From positions 1-64,000 of the forward strand of contig CANKLE010000011.1 of the NCBI GenBank assembly GCA_947483075.1: DNA of 64,000 nucleotides. The letters are read 5' to 3'. This document shows positions 1 to 9,031 of this stretch, one piece after another. The DNA comes from Flavobacteriaceae bacterium (GTDB lineage Bacteria > Bacteroidota > Bacteroidia > Flavobacteriales > Flavobacteriaceae). The position numbers and the translations under genes are program-made. The notes under the pieces were generated by a model, which was not told the origin of the DNA, made no database searches, and saw nothing but the letters and a program-made list of their open reading frames with translations. Within the stretch, counting starts at the first letter, position 1. Every line of letters starts with the position of its first letter.

Positions 1-21
1 ATTTTTAATTTTTAATTTTTA
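1..21. repeat. Three tandem copies of a 7-bp unit (ATTTTTA)
   Basis: Three head-to-tail copies of ATTTTTA fill positions 1-21 and run into the stop codon (12-14, minus strand) and last codons of the S1-domain gene. The unit length is not a multiple of three, so a copy change would alter the C-terminus. It may continue left of the window. Confidence 0.6.
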
Positions 22-854
22 ATTAAATAAATCCCATCCTCCTTAATCTCAATCAACTTGTCTTTATACAAAGCACCTATAGCTTTTTTGAAGGTTTTCT
101 TGCTCATTTTCAACACCGATTTGATGTCTTCGGGATGGCTGTTGTCGTGCAAACGCAAAAATCCTCGGCTGGCTTTGAGTTCGTCTAAAATGTGTTGGGC
201 GTTGGGCTCTACTTTTTGGTAGCCAAAGGCTTGCAGAGACACGTCAATTTTTTGATCCGGACGAATGGTTTTGATAAACCCACGCAAGCGATCTCCGGTG
301 CGAATGGCGTCATCATAGACTTCGTCTTTATACAACAAGCCTTTGTGTTGTTCGTTGATGATCACGTTGATGCCAATATCGGTAATATGCGACACGATCA
401 ACTCCACTTCGTCACCGGTTTGTACCGTGAGTTCCTCATTAGACAAAAACTGGTTGGTTTTACTTGAGGCTACCAATCGATTTGATTTGGGATCCATGTA
501 CATATACACCAAATAGCGTTTGCCTTTTTCCATGGGACGAGCTTGGGCCGCAAAGGGCACAAACAAATCTTTTTCCAATCCCCAATCCATAAAGGCGCCT
601 ACTTGGTTTACATAATTTACGCGCAACAAAGCAAATTCGTTGAGCAAAATATAGGGTTCCAAGGTAGTAGCAACAGGGCGTTCTTCGTGGTCCAAATACA
701 CAAAAACGGCAAGTGAATCGCCTACTTTGATGTCGTTGGGCACGTATTTATTGGGAAGCAAAATCCCGACATCCTCTGCTCCTTCGCCTAAAAAAAGGCC
801 CACTTTGGTGTCGCGTAAAACGGTTAGGGTATTGTATTGGCCAATGGCTATCAT
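12..854 (-). CDS. S1 RNA-binding protein, CvfB/YitL family
   Basis: A 280-residue cytoplasmic protein with the CvfB layout: successive small beta-barrel (S1-like) segments at about 1-65, 66-130 and 145-215, then a winged-helix tail at about 220-280. The S1 character is clear in stretches such as VGAFMDWGLEKDLFVP and DIGINVIINEQHKGLLY. The family binds RNA and, in Firmicutes, affects virulence gene expression; a precise role in Bacteroidota is not established. It begins 18 bases after the menD stop on the same strand, so it is probably co-transcribed with menD. The family call is firm, the function is not. Confidence 0.85.
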   Translation of the reverse strand: MIAIGQYNTLTVLRDTKVGLFLGEGAEDVGILLPNKYVPNDIKVGDSLAVFVYLDHEERPVATTLEPYILLNEFALLRVNYVNQVGAFMDWGLEKDLFVPFAAQARPMEKGKRYLVYMYMDPKSNRLVASSKTNQFLSNEELTVQTGDEVELIVSHITDIGINVIINEQHKGLLYKDEVYDDAIRTGDRLRGFIKTIRPDQKIDVSLQAFGYQKVEPNAQHILDELKASRGFLRLHDNSHPEDIKSVLKMSKKTFKKAIGALYKDKLIEIKEDGIYLIKN

Positions 855-872
855 AAGTTCTTATTTTATTTG

Positions 873-2525
873 TTATTGAATGGCGGCAAAATAGTCGCTC
901 AAATAGCCATCGTTGGCTAAGGTTGGGGTAAACACTTCCAACACTACCGGTTTTTCGTTTTGTTGCCACAGTTGACTGTATGCTGCTGACAAGGTTACAT
1001 CTGAGCTAGCCGTAAGGTATTCCAATCCATACATGGCGGCCAAATGCTGGGCCGTGTAACAATGGGCCGATTCAAAATAAGTATGAAACAATTCATTTTC
1101 TTGGTGACCGGGTAAAATTCGGAAGATGCCTCCACCTCCGTTATTGAGCAAAATAATTTTAAAATCCTTAGGAATATAGACGTTCCACAAGGCATTGCTG
1201 TCATAGAAAAATCCGATATCGCCCGTTATTAATAGCGTTGGTAATTGACTGCCTACTGCTGCCCCTATCGCTGTTGATGTGCTGCCGTCAATTCCGCTGG
1301 TACCTCGGTTGCAAAATACCGAAACCGTTGGATTATTGGCCACCAACTGGGCATAGCGTATGGCCGAACTGTTACTGAGTTGCAACTGCCAACCGTTGGG
1401 AATATTGGGCAAAATATGGTCAAATGCTTTCAAGTCGCAAAACGGCAAAGTTTGCACAAACTCCTGCTGTTTGGCTGTCCGATACTGCTGAATTGCATTG
1501 GCTGCCTGTTTATAATCACTTGGCGTATTCGAATTCAATAAAGGCGCAAAAAACTCCGTTGGATTTAGTTTAATGTGCTTTGTCAAATACCCAAAAGTAT
1601 CATAGGCACGCAACAGATCAATGTGCCAATGCATTTTGGCGGGATACTTGCGCAAAAAGGCTTTTACCCGTTTGGACACGATCATGCCGCCAAGCGTAAC
1701 TAAAATTTCTGGTTTAAACGATTCAAATTCAGTGGTTTTGAATGCCGTAATTAAGGCATCAATCGAACTGATAAAACTGGGGTGATGCACATTCGAAGTG
1801 CTTTCGCAAAACACCAAAACAGAAGGGTCATTGGCCCAATACTCAATTACTTGAGGCGAAATGGCATGTGGCGGAAGGGTTCCGATTACAATTAATTTCT
1901 TGCTGCTGTTTTGCCATTGGCTTGAAACCGTTGGCCAATCAATACTATCATCTGTCAAATCGAAATCCAAATTGCTCACTTGAGCTGCAATGGTATAGTA
2001 TGAAACGGTATCGTACAAGGGTTCCTCAAACGGAACATTGATGTGAACGGGGCATTTTTTCAGGACAGCAGTATCAATGGCTTCACAGATTTTACGGTCA
2101 TTTTCGGGCGAATGGGCTTCGGTCAAATTGGCATTGTAGCCCGAATGATTGGCAAATACATTGGCTTGACGGATGGTTTGTCCGTCGCCGATGTCAATTT
2201 TATCAAGCGGACGATCGGCCGAAACGACAACTAAGGGGATTTGGCTGTAAAAAGCCTCGGCAAAAGCGGGATAATAATTGAGTAAGGCCGAGCCAGAGGT
2301 GCAAACCACGGCCACCGGTTGTTGGGTTTGTTGCGCAATCCCTAAAGCAAAAAATGCTGCACAACGCTCATCGGCTATGCTGTAACACGTAAATTCAGGA
2401 TTGGATGCAAACCCAATGGTGAGCGGCGCATTGCGCGATCCGGGTGACAATACGATTTGCGTGACTCCTTTGGCTGCAAACAATTGCAGTATACTTTGTG
2501 CCAAAGGAATTTTAGGATAGATCAT
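873..2525 (-). CDS. menD: 2-succinyl-5-enolpyruvyl-6-hydroxy-3-cyclohexene-1-carboxylate synthase (MenD)
   Basis: A thiamine-diphosphate enzyme of menaquinone synthesis that joins isochorismate and 2-oxoglutarate to give SEPHCHC. At 550 residues it has family length. The N-terminal pyrimidine-binding domain shows SPGSRNAPL (27-35) and the ADER motif with the activating Glu near 53. The C-terminal diphosphate-binding motif is GDIGFFYDSNAL near 434-446, followed by the NNGGGGIF stretch typical of MenD. It fits an organism that respires with menaquinone. No other men genes are in the window. Upstream, 126 bases separate it from the DinB-like gene. Confidence 0.97.
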   Translation of the reverse strand: MIYPKIPLAQSILQLFAAKGVTQIVLSPGSRNAPLTIGFASNPEFTCYSIADERCAAFFALGIAQQTQQPVAVVCTSGSALLNYYPAFAEAFYSQIPLVVVSADRPLDKIDIGDGQTIRQANVFANHSGYNANLTEAHSPENDRKICEAIDTAVLKKCPVHINVPFEEPLYDTVSYYTIAAQVSNLDFDLTDDSIDWPTVSSQWQNSSKKLIVIGTLPPHAISPQVIEYWANDPSVLVFCESTSNVHHPSFISSIDALITAFKTTEFESFKPEILVTLGGMIVSKRVKAFLRKYPAKMHWHIDLLRAYDTFGYLTKHIKLNPTEFFAPLLNSNTPSDYKQAANAIQQYRTAKQQEFVQTLPFCDLKAFDHILPNIPNGWQLQLSNSSAIRYAQLVANNPTVSVFCNRGTSGIDGSTSTAIGAAVGSQLPTLLITGDIGFFYDSNALWNVYIPKDFKIILLNNGGGGIFRILPGHQENELFHTYFESAHCYTAQHLAAMYGLEYLTASSDVTLSAAYSQLWQQNEKPVVLEVFTPTLANDGYLSDYFAAIQ

Positions 2526-2651
2526 GAATGAGTAACGTTTTATGACTTGGTAGTAAAGATAACTATATGTTATACTGTTTAAATCTTAAAATAAATAGAA
2601 TATTAAATTAATGATTTCTACTACAGCTTTGCCAAAAAGATGTAAGGGCAG

Positions 2652-3221
2652 TTATTTAATTGGGGGTAAATATTCGTCCGTAAAATGTTGTTTATGTTTT
2701 GGTTTTGCAAATTTGTCAGTATTATATTCTTTTGAATTTCCTTTTGGAATAGAAAGAGAAGTCCAATTTTCGTTACACAATAATTTCCCTATAAATACAA
2801 TTTGTCCAATGTGATATGGATAATGTGCAAGTTGTCTGTTTATCGCTTCCGTTACCGAGTGGCCTTGATTTCGGATAAATATTTCCTTTGTTAAGTCGTT
2901 TTCTGTCAACTGATTTATTGCGTAAAACAGACAACTCCAACCTTCATTCCATTTTTCTAATAGTTCAGCTTTATCGGCAATATCGTTATCAAATTCGGAA
3001 TCTCTTTGTCTCCATTCTTTTTCTCCATCTGTTGTTAAAAAATCTGTCCACCTTGAAAGCATATTTCCACTCAAATGTTTTACAATTGTTGCAATACTAT
3101 TACTTTCTTCGTTAAGATGTATGAAAAGCTGTTCATCTGTAAGTTGCAAAAAAGTTTTTTCTGCGAGCATCTTATAATACTCAAATTGTTTTTTTGCACT
3201 ATCTAAAAATTCGTTTTTCAT
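2652..3221 (-). CDS. DinB-like putative metal-dependent protein (DUF1572 type)
   Basis: A 189-residue helical protein resembling the DinB/DUF1572 superfamily. Three histidines sit where the DinB metal triad is expected: H49 (IVKHLSGNM), H133 and H137 (AHYPYHIGQIV). Related proteins are often annotated as thiol S-transferases or stress-induced proteins, but substrates are mostly unknown. The gene and its flanks look clearly more AT-rich than the neighbours: one 60-base line inside it (2701-2760) is about 27% G+C, against about 47% for a line of menD (961-1020). That suggests recent acquisition. It appears to be a single-gene unit. Confidence 0.75.
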   Translation of the reverse strand: MKNEFLDSAKKQFEYYKMLAEKTFLQLTDEQLFIHLNEESNSIATIVKHLSGNMLSRWTDFLTTDGEKEWRQRDSEFDNDIADKAELLEKWNEGWSCLFYAINQLTENDLTKEIFIRNQGHSVTEAINRQLAHYPYHIGQIVFIGKLLCNENWTSLSIPKGNSKEYNTDKFAKPKHKQHFTDEYLPPIK

Positions 3222-3381
3222 TTCAATTTGATTTCATTATTCTATATTAAATAATAACAACACAAAAATTAAATACAACTAATTGCTCGTTATAAAGCGC
3301 CACAAATTTACTATTCCATTTGTTAATTTGTGCACGAATAGCATAGAATCTTTATTATATTTGAGCCAATTAAATACGCTT

Positions 3382-3876
3382 ATGTCTTTTCAACTTCGAC
3401 CCGCAACTTCGCATGATATTCCTCAAATCTTAGCGATTGTAAACCATACCATTGCTACCTCAACGGCCAATTACAATTACGAAGCCCAAACCCTAGCCGA
3501 ACAAATGGCTTGGTTTGAAGCCAAACAACAGCAAAATTTTCCGGTAATTGTGGCCGCAGAAAATGACCTTGTATTTGGATATGGCACCTACGGGACTTTT
3601 CGAGAAAAAATTGGTTACCAATACACTGTTGAACATTCGGTATATGTAAAAACTGACCAGCAAGGCAAAGGCATTGGTAAAGCCCTACTTACTCAATTGA
3701 TTGTTCAAGCCAAAGCAGAAGGCTATCACGTAATGGTGGGTGGCATAGATGCCAATAATACCAAAAGCATTGCCTTTAACCAAAAAATGGGCTTTGAAAT
3801 TGTGGGCCATTTAAAAGAAGTGGGCTACAAATTTGATCAGTGGCTCGACCTTTGTTTTATACAGCGCATTTTATAA
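3382..3876 (+). CDS. GNAT family N-acetyltransferase (phosphinothricin/methionine sulfoximine acetyltransferase-like)
   Basis: A 164-residue single-domain GNAT enzyme that transfers acetyl from acetyl-CoA to an amine. The acetyl-CoA loop is visible as QQGKGIGKALL (about 92-102), followed by GGIDANNTKSIAFNQKMGFEIVG, the beta4-alpha4/beta5 pattern of the Pat/YncA/MnaT subgroup. The frame is open upstream to a TTG at 3283, but ATG at 3382 starts exactly where homologues do and is preferred. The substrate cannot be read from sequence; amino-acid analogues are typical for the subgroup. It is convergent with the glutathione peroxidase gene, with only 3 bases between stops. Confidence 0.85.
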   Translation: MSFQLRPATSHDIPQILAIVNHTIATSTANYNYEAQTLAEQMAWFEAKQQQNFPVIVAAENDLVFGYGTYGTFREKIGYQYTVEHSVYVKTDQQGKGIGKALLTQLIVQAKAEGYHVMVGGIDANNTKSIAFNQKMGFEIVGHLKEVGYKFDQWLDLCFIQRIL

Positions 3877-3879
3877 AAA

Positions 3880-4422
3880 CTACTTGGTAATCCAGGCAAT
3901 AATGGAAGGATCCGTTGGCGAAACTCCGGTAGGAATTACTTTTTCTAACACCCCTTTATCGTTGATCAAGTACTTTTGAAAGTTCCATTTTACAGAAGAA
4001 TCTTGTAATCCGTTGTGTTTCTTTTCGGTTAAATACTGGTAAACGGGGTGTTTCTTTTTGCCTTTTACGGTAATCTTGGCCATCATCGGAAATGTTACGC
4101 CAAAGTTCTTTTTGCAAAAGCTGGCAATCTCGTTGTTGCTGCCCGGTTCTTGCGAAAAGAAATCGTTGCACGGAAACCCAATGATTACAAAATTTTGGTT
4201 TTTGTATTGGGTATACAATTCTTGTAAATCTTTGTATTGCGGGGTATAACCACATTCGGAGGCAGTATTCACAATCATGACTTTTTTGCCTTTCAGCTGC
4301 GCAAAATCGAAGGTGTTGCCCGAAATGTCTTCTACTTTAAACCCATAAATCGACGTTGGAATTGCTTGTGCATTGGCCATAAAACCAAGCACAATAAGCA
4401 CTAAACTGAGTGTTTTTTTCAT
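3880..4422 (-). CDS. Glutathione peroxidase family protein, exported
   Basis: A 180-residue thiol peroxidase of the GPx family with an N-terminal signal peptide (about 1-20, ending ANAQA), so it probably acts in the periplasm. The peroxidatic cysteine is C57 in TASECGYTPQ; C85 lies in FPCNDFFSQEP and the WNF motif is near 134. In the classic CNQF motif the catalytic Gln is replaced here by Asp, a variation I recall in several bacterial members. Such Cys-type enzymes usually use thioredoxin-like reductants rather than glutathione. Its start codon overlaps the ccsBA stop by one base (TAATG), so the two are translationally coupled. Confidence 0.92.
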   Translation of the reverse strand: MKKTLSLVLIVLGFMANAQAIPTSIYGFKVEDISGNTFDFAQLKGKKVMIVNTASECGYTPQYKDLQELYTQYKNQNFVIIGFPCNDFFSQEPGSNNEIASFCKKNFGVTFPMMAKITVKGKKKHPVYQYLTEKKHNGLQDSSVKWNFQKYLINDKGVLEKVIPTGVSPTDPSIIAWITK

Positions 4423-7400
4423 TATTTCTTGAGGTGTTTTTTATATTTTAAATAGGAAATTATAGCAAGCACTGCAAGTATGACCAGTGAATAATACACA
4501 AAATTGGGCGTTACTACTTTATCTCCGCTGGCATAAGAATGCAGTCCGGTGAGGTAAAAATTCACCCCAAAATAGGTCATCATGATCGAGTAAAAAGCCA
4601 ATACACTCATCAGATTAAAAATCCATTTTCCGCGCATAGCCGGCACAAAACGGGCGTGAATCACAAAGGCATAAATCATGATGCTAATAAGCGCCCAAGT
4701 TTCTTTCGGATCCCATCCCCAGTAACGTCCCCAACTTTCGTTGGCCCATTGTCCACCCAAAAAGTTTCCAATGGTAAGCATGACCAAACCAATGGTTAAG
4801 GCCAACTCAGTGATGTAGGTAATTTCTTGGATGTTCAAATCCATTTTTTCTTTGTTCTTTTTGGTGGTAAAGGTCATCAACAACAACGAAACCAATCCCA
4901 ATACCATACCCAAAGTAAATGGACCATAACTCGCTACGATCACGGCCACATGGATCATTAACCAATACGAATTCAATACGGGCTGCAAATTGGCAATCGA
5001 CGGATCCATCCAATTCCAGTGCGCAATCATTAAAATCATAGAAGCCACAAAGGTTCCGGACGCTACCGTAAGTTTTGATTTTCGGTCGAAAGCCAAGGTG
5101 AAAAACATCGTGGCCCAAGCCACATAGATCATACTTTCGTAGGCATCACTCCAAGGCGCGTGTCCCGAAATGTACCAACGTGCCGCTAAGCCAGCCGTAT
5201 GCAACATGAAAAACAAGGCAATAATCCCGTGGAAAATGTTGTTGAGCACGCGTAAAAATTTCTTTTCAAAAAAGATGTTCAAAATCGTAACGAGCAACAT
5301 CAACACGCCAGCCAACATATACCAGTAAAAGAGTTTCTTGAATACGTCGTATTTGTTGTAGGTAATTTCGGCGTTAATTTTCTCGTCAGACGGACGCACC
5401 GCACTGCCAAATTTCTTTTGGTAATTTTCGATGCTTTTCACGTAAAAATTGGCATTGGTATAATCGCCTTTAACATGCGCCGAATCTAAGGTATTGAGGT
5501 ACAACGGCAAGATATTTTTGGTAAAGGTAGAATCCATGCCCTTCAGGTTGGAATGATCAATTTCTAAGTACGATATCCATTTGTTATTGGCGTCGTTGGG
5601 CAACGGAAAAATACGCAAAATACTACCACTCAAAGCCGCATTGAGCAGGTTTACTTTTTTGTCGGTTTCGATAAAATCTTTTTGAAACTGATCGGGAACT
5701 GCGGCCTTAAAGGCTTCGTCCAAGAAAGGCGACAATTTATAATTGCCCTTGGCATCAAAGAATTTGATAAACGGAGCAAATTTAGCTTCTTTCGAAACCC
5801 CAATAATTTTGCGCAAACTGTCGTTGCCGGTTTTCAAATAGATCAAAGGCACTTCAAACCAAACCCGAGGAAACTGAATCATCGACAAGAACACCTGATC
5901 GGAATTTAAGTTATTATAAGTGTCGCTTTTGCTCACTTTACGAAGCAACTCCGACGAAAATGTATTAACAGGCTTCATGCGACCGCCCTCGTCTTGTATG
6001 ACCAATCGGCCAAATTGGGCAGCATGTGCTTCGCTTACTTTATAGGTCTTTAACACGGAGTCTATTTGAACCTGTGTGGGCATTACTCCCTGGTGCGTTT
6101 GCGAAAAAACAGTTGTGCTTAGCAGTACAAGAACAATTGAAATTAGTTTGCTCTTTTTAATTTTAACCTGCTCCAGTTTTCGTTTTACGTCGGCAAAACG
6201 GGTGTTTTTGTCAAACAAAATGGCCATCATGGCAAAAAACAACATAAAATAGCCGATGTAGGTAATGAGGGTTCCCCAATAATCGTGATTGACCGACAAA
6301 ATCGTTCCTTTTTCGTCGGGATCAAACGAAGACTGAAAAAAGCGATAACCCTTGTAATCCAGGATGTGGTTCATGTAGATTTGGTAATTTTCTTTGTGTT
6401 TGCCGTCGATTACCTTCACATCACTCTGAAACGAGGAAAAACTCTTTTCAGAACCCGGGTATTTTTGGGCTTTAAAATCGAGTAACTGTATCTGAAAAGG
6501 CGTAGTATATACTTTGCTGCCAAACGCCAAGGTAAAATCGAGTTTTCCTATTTTTACATTTACTGGTGCTCCTTCTTTTCCTTTAGAACCCAACAAGGTA
6601 ATTTCTTTTTCTTGACCTTGCGATTTTACAGCAACCAACAAAGCATCATCGTGGTTTTTGGCTTTAAAATTGTTATTCGAAATCCACTCTTTTTCGCCCC
6701 GAATGGGTTGTTCCGGAAACACAAATTGCGAACCGCCCATATTGTACAACGAACGGAACATCAAGGGTTGCCTGGTGTTTTTTGACACCGCACCTTGCAG
6801 TTTATCGGCCATGCGCATAAATTGGCCATCAAAGGGAGAATCTAAGGTTATCGAATCGCCTTTGATGCTAATGTTGATTGCCCCTTTGGTGTATTTATTC
6901 ACCACAAATAAAGTGTTGTGAATGTCTTGTATTTCACCTTCTTGCAAATAGTGTTCGTGTCGAGAACCGCCACTCGATTCGACCAACTTCAGATACAACT
7001 TGCCTTTGGGATTTGGAACTACCGATTCGGTAGCCCCCATGATGTACTTTTTGTAGGTTACCGTAAAAGGGACATCGGCAAAATCGTCGGCGATACTAAA
7101 ATCATTAGAGGTAACCGGCGAAAGCAAAAGGGGTTTTTCGAATATGCGGCGTTTCATGGCGCCTTGGTATTCGCCATCGACAAATACCGTGAGTTGGGTT
7201 TTTTCAGAAAATAGTTGACTCGACGTATTTCCTTCACGAATAGGCATTACCCCTTCAAAACTGATGTAACGGGTAATTCCAGCACCAATAATGATAAAAA
7301 TAAAAGAAAGATGCAGCAATAAAGTGGCCCATTTTTCTTTTCGGAGCAGTTTATATTTTTTGATGTTTCCGAAGAAATTCACTAAAAAAACCAAGTGAAT

Positions 7401-7559
7401 GGCCTCAAACCAAAGGGTGTTGTAAATCCAAATGCGGGCCGTGTCGGTGTTGTAATGACTTTCTATAAATGTTCCGGTAGCCATGGACACTGCATAAACT
7501 AAAAATAAAAGAGCCATTAATCGAGTAGAAAAGAGCGCGGCAAGTAACTTTTTTTGCAT
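4422..7559 (-). CDS. Fused cytochrome c biogenesis protein CcsBA (ResB + CcsA)
   Basis: A 1045-residue multi-spanning inner-membrane protein of system II cytochrome c maturation that exports haem and attaches it to apocytochromes. The N-terminal part has ResB/CcsB-like helices and a large periplasmic region; the C-terminal part is CcsA-like, with the haem-handling WWD motif in WANESWGRYWGWDPKETW near 940-957 and flanking conserved histidines. Between the halves, about residues 490-750, lies a long periplasmic domain usual for Bacteroidota CcsBA proteins. A TACTTTTG box at 7596-7603 on the minus strand could be its promoter -7 element. Downstream it is coupled to the peroxidase gene. Confidence 0.94.
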   Translation of the reverse strand: MQKKLLAALFSTRLMALLFLVYAVSMATGTFIESHYNTDTARIWIYNTLWFEAIHLVFLVNFFGNIKKYKLLRKEKWATLLLHLSFIFIIIGAGITRYISFEGVMPIREGNTSSQLFSEKTQLTVFVDGEYQGAMKRRIFEKPLLLSPVTSNDFSIADDFADVPFTVTYKKYIMGATESVVPNPKGKLYLKLVESSGGSRHEHYLQEGEIQDIHNTLFVVNKYTKGAINISIKGDSITLDSPFDGQFMRMADKLQGAVSKNTRQPLMFRSLYNMGGSQFVFPEQPIRGEKEWISNNNFKAKNHDDALLVAVKSQGQEKEITLLGSKGKEGAPVNVKIGKLDFTLAFGSKVYTTPFQIQLLDFKAQKYPGSEKSFSSFQSDVKVIDGKHKENYQIYMNHILDYKGYRFFQSSFDPDEKGTILSVNHDYWGTLITYIGYFMLFFAMMAILFDKNTRFADVKRKLEQVKIKKSKLISIVLVLLSTTVFSQTHQGVMPTQVQIDSVLKTYKVSEAHAAQFGRLVIQDEGGRMKPVNTFSSELLRKVSKSDTYNNLNSDQVFLSMIQFPRVWFEVPLIYLKTGNDSLRKIIGVSKEAKFAPFIKFFDAKGNYKLSPFLDEAFKAAVPDQFQKDFIETDKKVNLLNAALSGSILRIFPLPNDANNKWISYLEIDHSNLKGMDSTFTKNILPLYLNTLDSAHVKGDYTNANFYVKSIENYQKKFGSAVRPSDEKINAEITYNKYDVFKKLFYWYMLAGVLMLLVTILNIFFEKKFLRVLNNIFHGIIALFFMLHTAGLAARWYISGHAPWSDAYESMIYVAWATMFFTLAFDRKSKLTVASGTFVASMILMIAHWNWMDPSIANLQPVLNSYWLMIHVAVIVASYGPFTLGMVLGLVSLLLMTFTTKKNKEKMDLNIQEITYITELALTIGLVMLTIGNFLGGQWANESWGRYWGWDPKETWALISIMIYAFVIHARFVPAMRGKWIFNLMSVLAFYSIMMTYFGVNFYLTGLHSYASGDKVVTPNFVYYSLVILAVLAIISYLKYKKHLKK

Positions 7560-7716
7560 AATATTATCGGATATAGAGGGGGCAATTTATCCCCACAAAA
7601 GTAGCTAAAAACGACAATAAAAAAGAGTTTTAAATCCTAATTTTGAAGGCGTTTTTCAAATTGTATTTATCGAATTATAAACAAGGACTTAAGTAATTTT
7701 TCAATAATTTAGCCGC

Positions 7717-8478
7717 ATGATAAAAGTAGTCCTTTTTGGTTCGGGAAATGTGGCACAGCACCTGATTATTGCCTTTCAACAATCGGGCAAAGTCGACGTG
7801 ATTCAAGTGGTGGTGCGCGATAAAAACAAAGCCGAATTATCTATCGCTCCAGATCGAATTACCGATAACATGAACGCAATTCCAGCAGCTGATATTTATC
7901 TATTGGCGGTTTCTGATGCAGCGCTTCCTGAGTTGTCGGCCAGGCTTCCTTTCAGCAATGCCTTAATAGCACATACTTCGGGCAGTGTAGCACTCACCTC
8001 ACTAGATCCAAAAAACAGACGGGCGGTTTATTATCCGTTGCAAACTTTTTCTAAAACCCGTTCGGTAGATTACAGCCATATTCCCGTTTGCCTCGAATGG
8101 GAGAATAATAACGACCAACAATTGCTTACCGAATTGGCGCATTGCATCTCCCCCAATTGTTATACCATTGATTCTGTTCAGCGGAAAGCCTTGCATGTTG
8201 CAGCAGTTTTTGTGAATAATTTTGTGAATCATTTGTACCACATTGGCGAAGAAATTTGTGAGGAACACCAAGTACCCTTTGATATTTTAAAGCCACTCAT
8301 TGCAGAAACCGCCGAAAAGGTGCAGCACTTATCGCCTCGTACAGGGCAAACAGGCCCCGCCATTCGCAAGGACCAAAACACAATTGACTCTCATTTGGCC
8401 TTATTAACTCAGGGAAATCAACAAGAACTCTATCGCTTATTGACACAATCTATTCAACAAACGTATCCGGCCAAATAG
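7717..8478 (+). CDS. Rossmann-like/DUF2520 domain protein
   Basis: A 253-residue predicted NAD(P)-binding protein. The N-terminus has a Rossmann nucleotide motif (VVLFGSGNVAQHL, about 4-16). The C-terminal DUF2520 helical domain is like that of ketopantoate or 6-phosphogluconate reductases, with the conserved stretch QRKALHVAAVFVNNFVNHLY. The reaction is unknown; the fold suggests a dehydrogenase. It heads a tight plus-strand run (DUF2520, kdsC, prenyltransferase, maf, mscS), 22 bases before kdsC. A TAATTTTG sequence at 7638-7645 may be the -7 promoter box. Confidence 0.88.
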   Translation: MIKVVLFGSGNVAQHLIIAFQQSGKVDVIQVVVRDKNKAELSIAPDRITDNMNAIPAADIYLLAVSDAALPELSARLPFSNALIAHTSGSVALTSLDPKNRRAVYYPLQTFSKTRSVDYSHIPVCLEWENNNDQQLLTELAHCISPNCYTIDSVQRKALHVAAVFVNNFVNHLYHIGEEICEEHQVPFDILKPLIAETAEKVQHLSPRTGQTGPAIRKDQNTIDSHLALLTQGNQQELYRLLTQSIQQTYPAK

Positions 8479-8500
8479 GCCAAACTAGCTCACAACAGAT

Positions 8501-9022
8501 ATGAATTACAAAGAAATCATGAACCACATTGACACCTTTATTTTTGATGTCGACGGGGTACTTACCAACGGAACTGTACACATTACGCCTACGGGTGAAA
8601 TGTTACGCGAAATGCACATCCGCGACGGATTTGCCATGAAAGCCGCTTTAGAATCGGGCTACAACGTTTGTATTATTTCGGGCGGAAGCAACGAAGGCGT
8701 GCGTATTCGTTTGCGTAATTTGGGCATTACCGACATTCATTTGGGCGTACCCGATAAAGTAGAAACCTTCAAAGACTATTGCCAAGATTATAGCATTGAC
8801 GCCAAAAAGGTGCTGTATATGGGCGATGACATTCCTGATTTTCACGTGATGCAATTGGTGGGTTTGCCCACTTGTCCGCAAGATGCCAGTCCCGAAATTA
8901 AGGCCATAAGCCAATATATTTCGCATAAAAATGGCGGAACTGGCGCTGTACGTGATGTAATAGAACAAGTAATGCGCGTGCAAGGCAAATGGCATTCGTA
9001 TTACAACGGACAACACGATTAA
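8501..9022 (+). CDS. kdsC: 3-deoxy-D-manno-octulosonate 8-phosphate phosphatase (KdsC), HAD family
   Basis: A 173-residue capless HAD phosphatase that releases inorganic phosphate from Kdo-8-phosphate in lipopolysaccharide core synthesis. Motif I is FDVDGVLTNG, with catalytic D16 and D18. Motif II lies in VCIISGGSN, and the later acidic motif is YMGDDIPDF. Length and motifs fit KdsC of the type that forms a tetramer with exchanged loops. A second ATG seven codons in is possible, but the upstream one is kept because it gives the usual N-terminus. It lies between a DUF2520 gene and a UbiA-type gene in an apparent operon. Confidence 0.93.
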   Translation: MNYKEIMNHIDTFIFDVDGVLTNGTVHITPTGEMLREMHIRDGFAMKAALESGYNVCIISGGSNEGVRIRLRNLGITDIHLGVPDKVETFKDYCQDYSIDAKKVLYMGDDIPDFHVMQLVGLPTCPQDASPEIKAISQYISHKNGGTGAVRDVIEQVMRVQGKWHSYYNGQHD

Positions 9023-9031
9023 TTCCAAGCC

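Noticed and set aside
2611..2814. 67-residue plus-strand frame opposite the DinB-like gene end
   Set aside because: Mostly antisense to the DinB-like gene, with no recognisable domain.
3283..3381. Upstream in-frame TTG start for the acetyltransferase
   Set aside because: The extra 33 residues do not resemble the family N-terminus and the region reads as AT-rich spacer; ATG 3382 fits.
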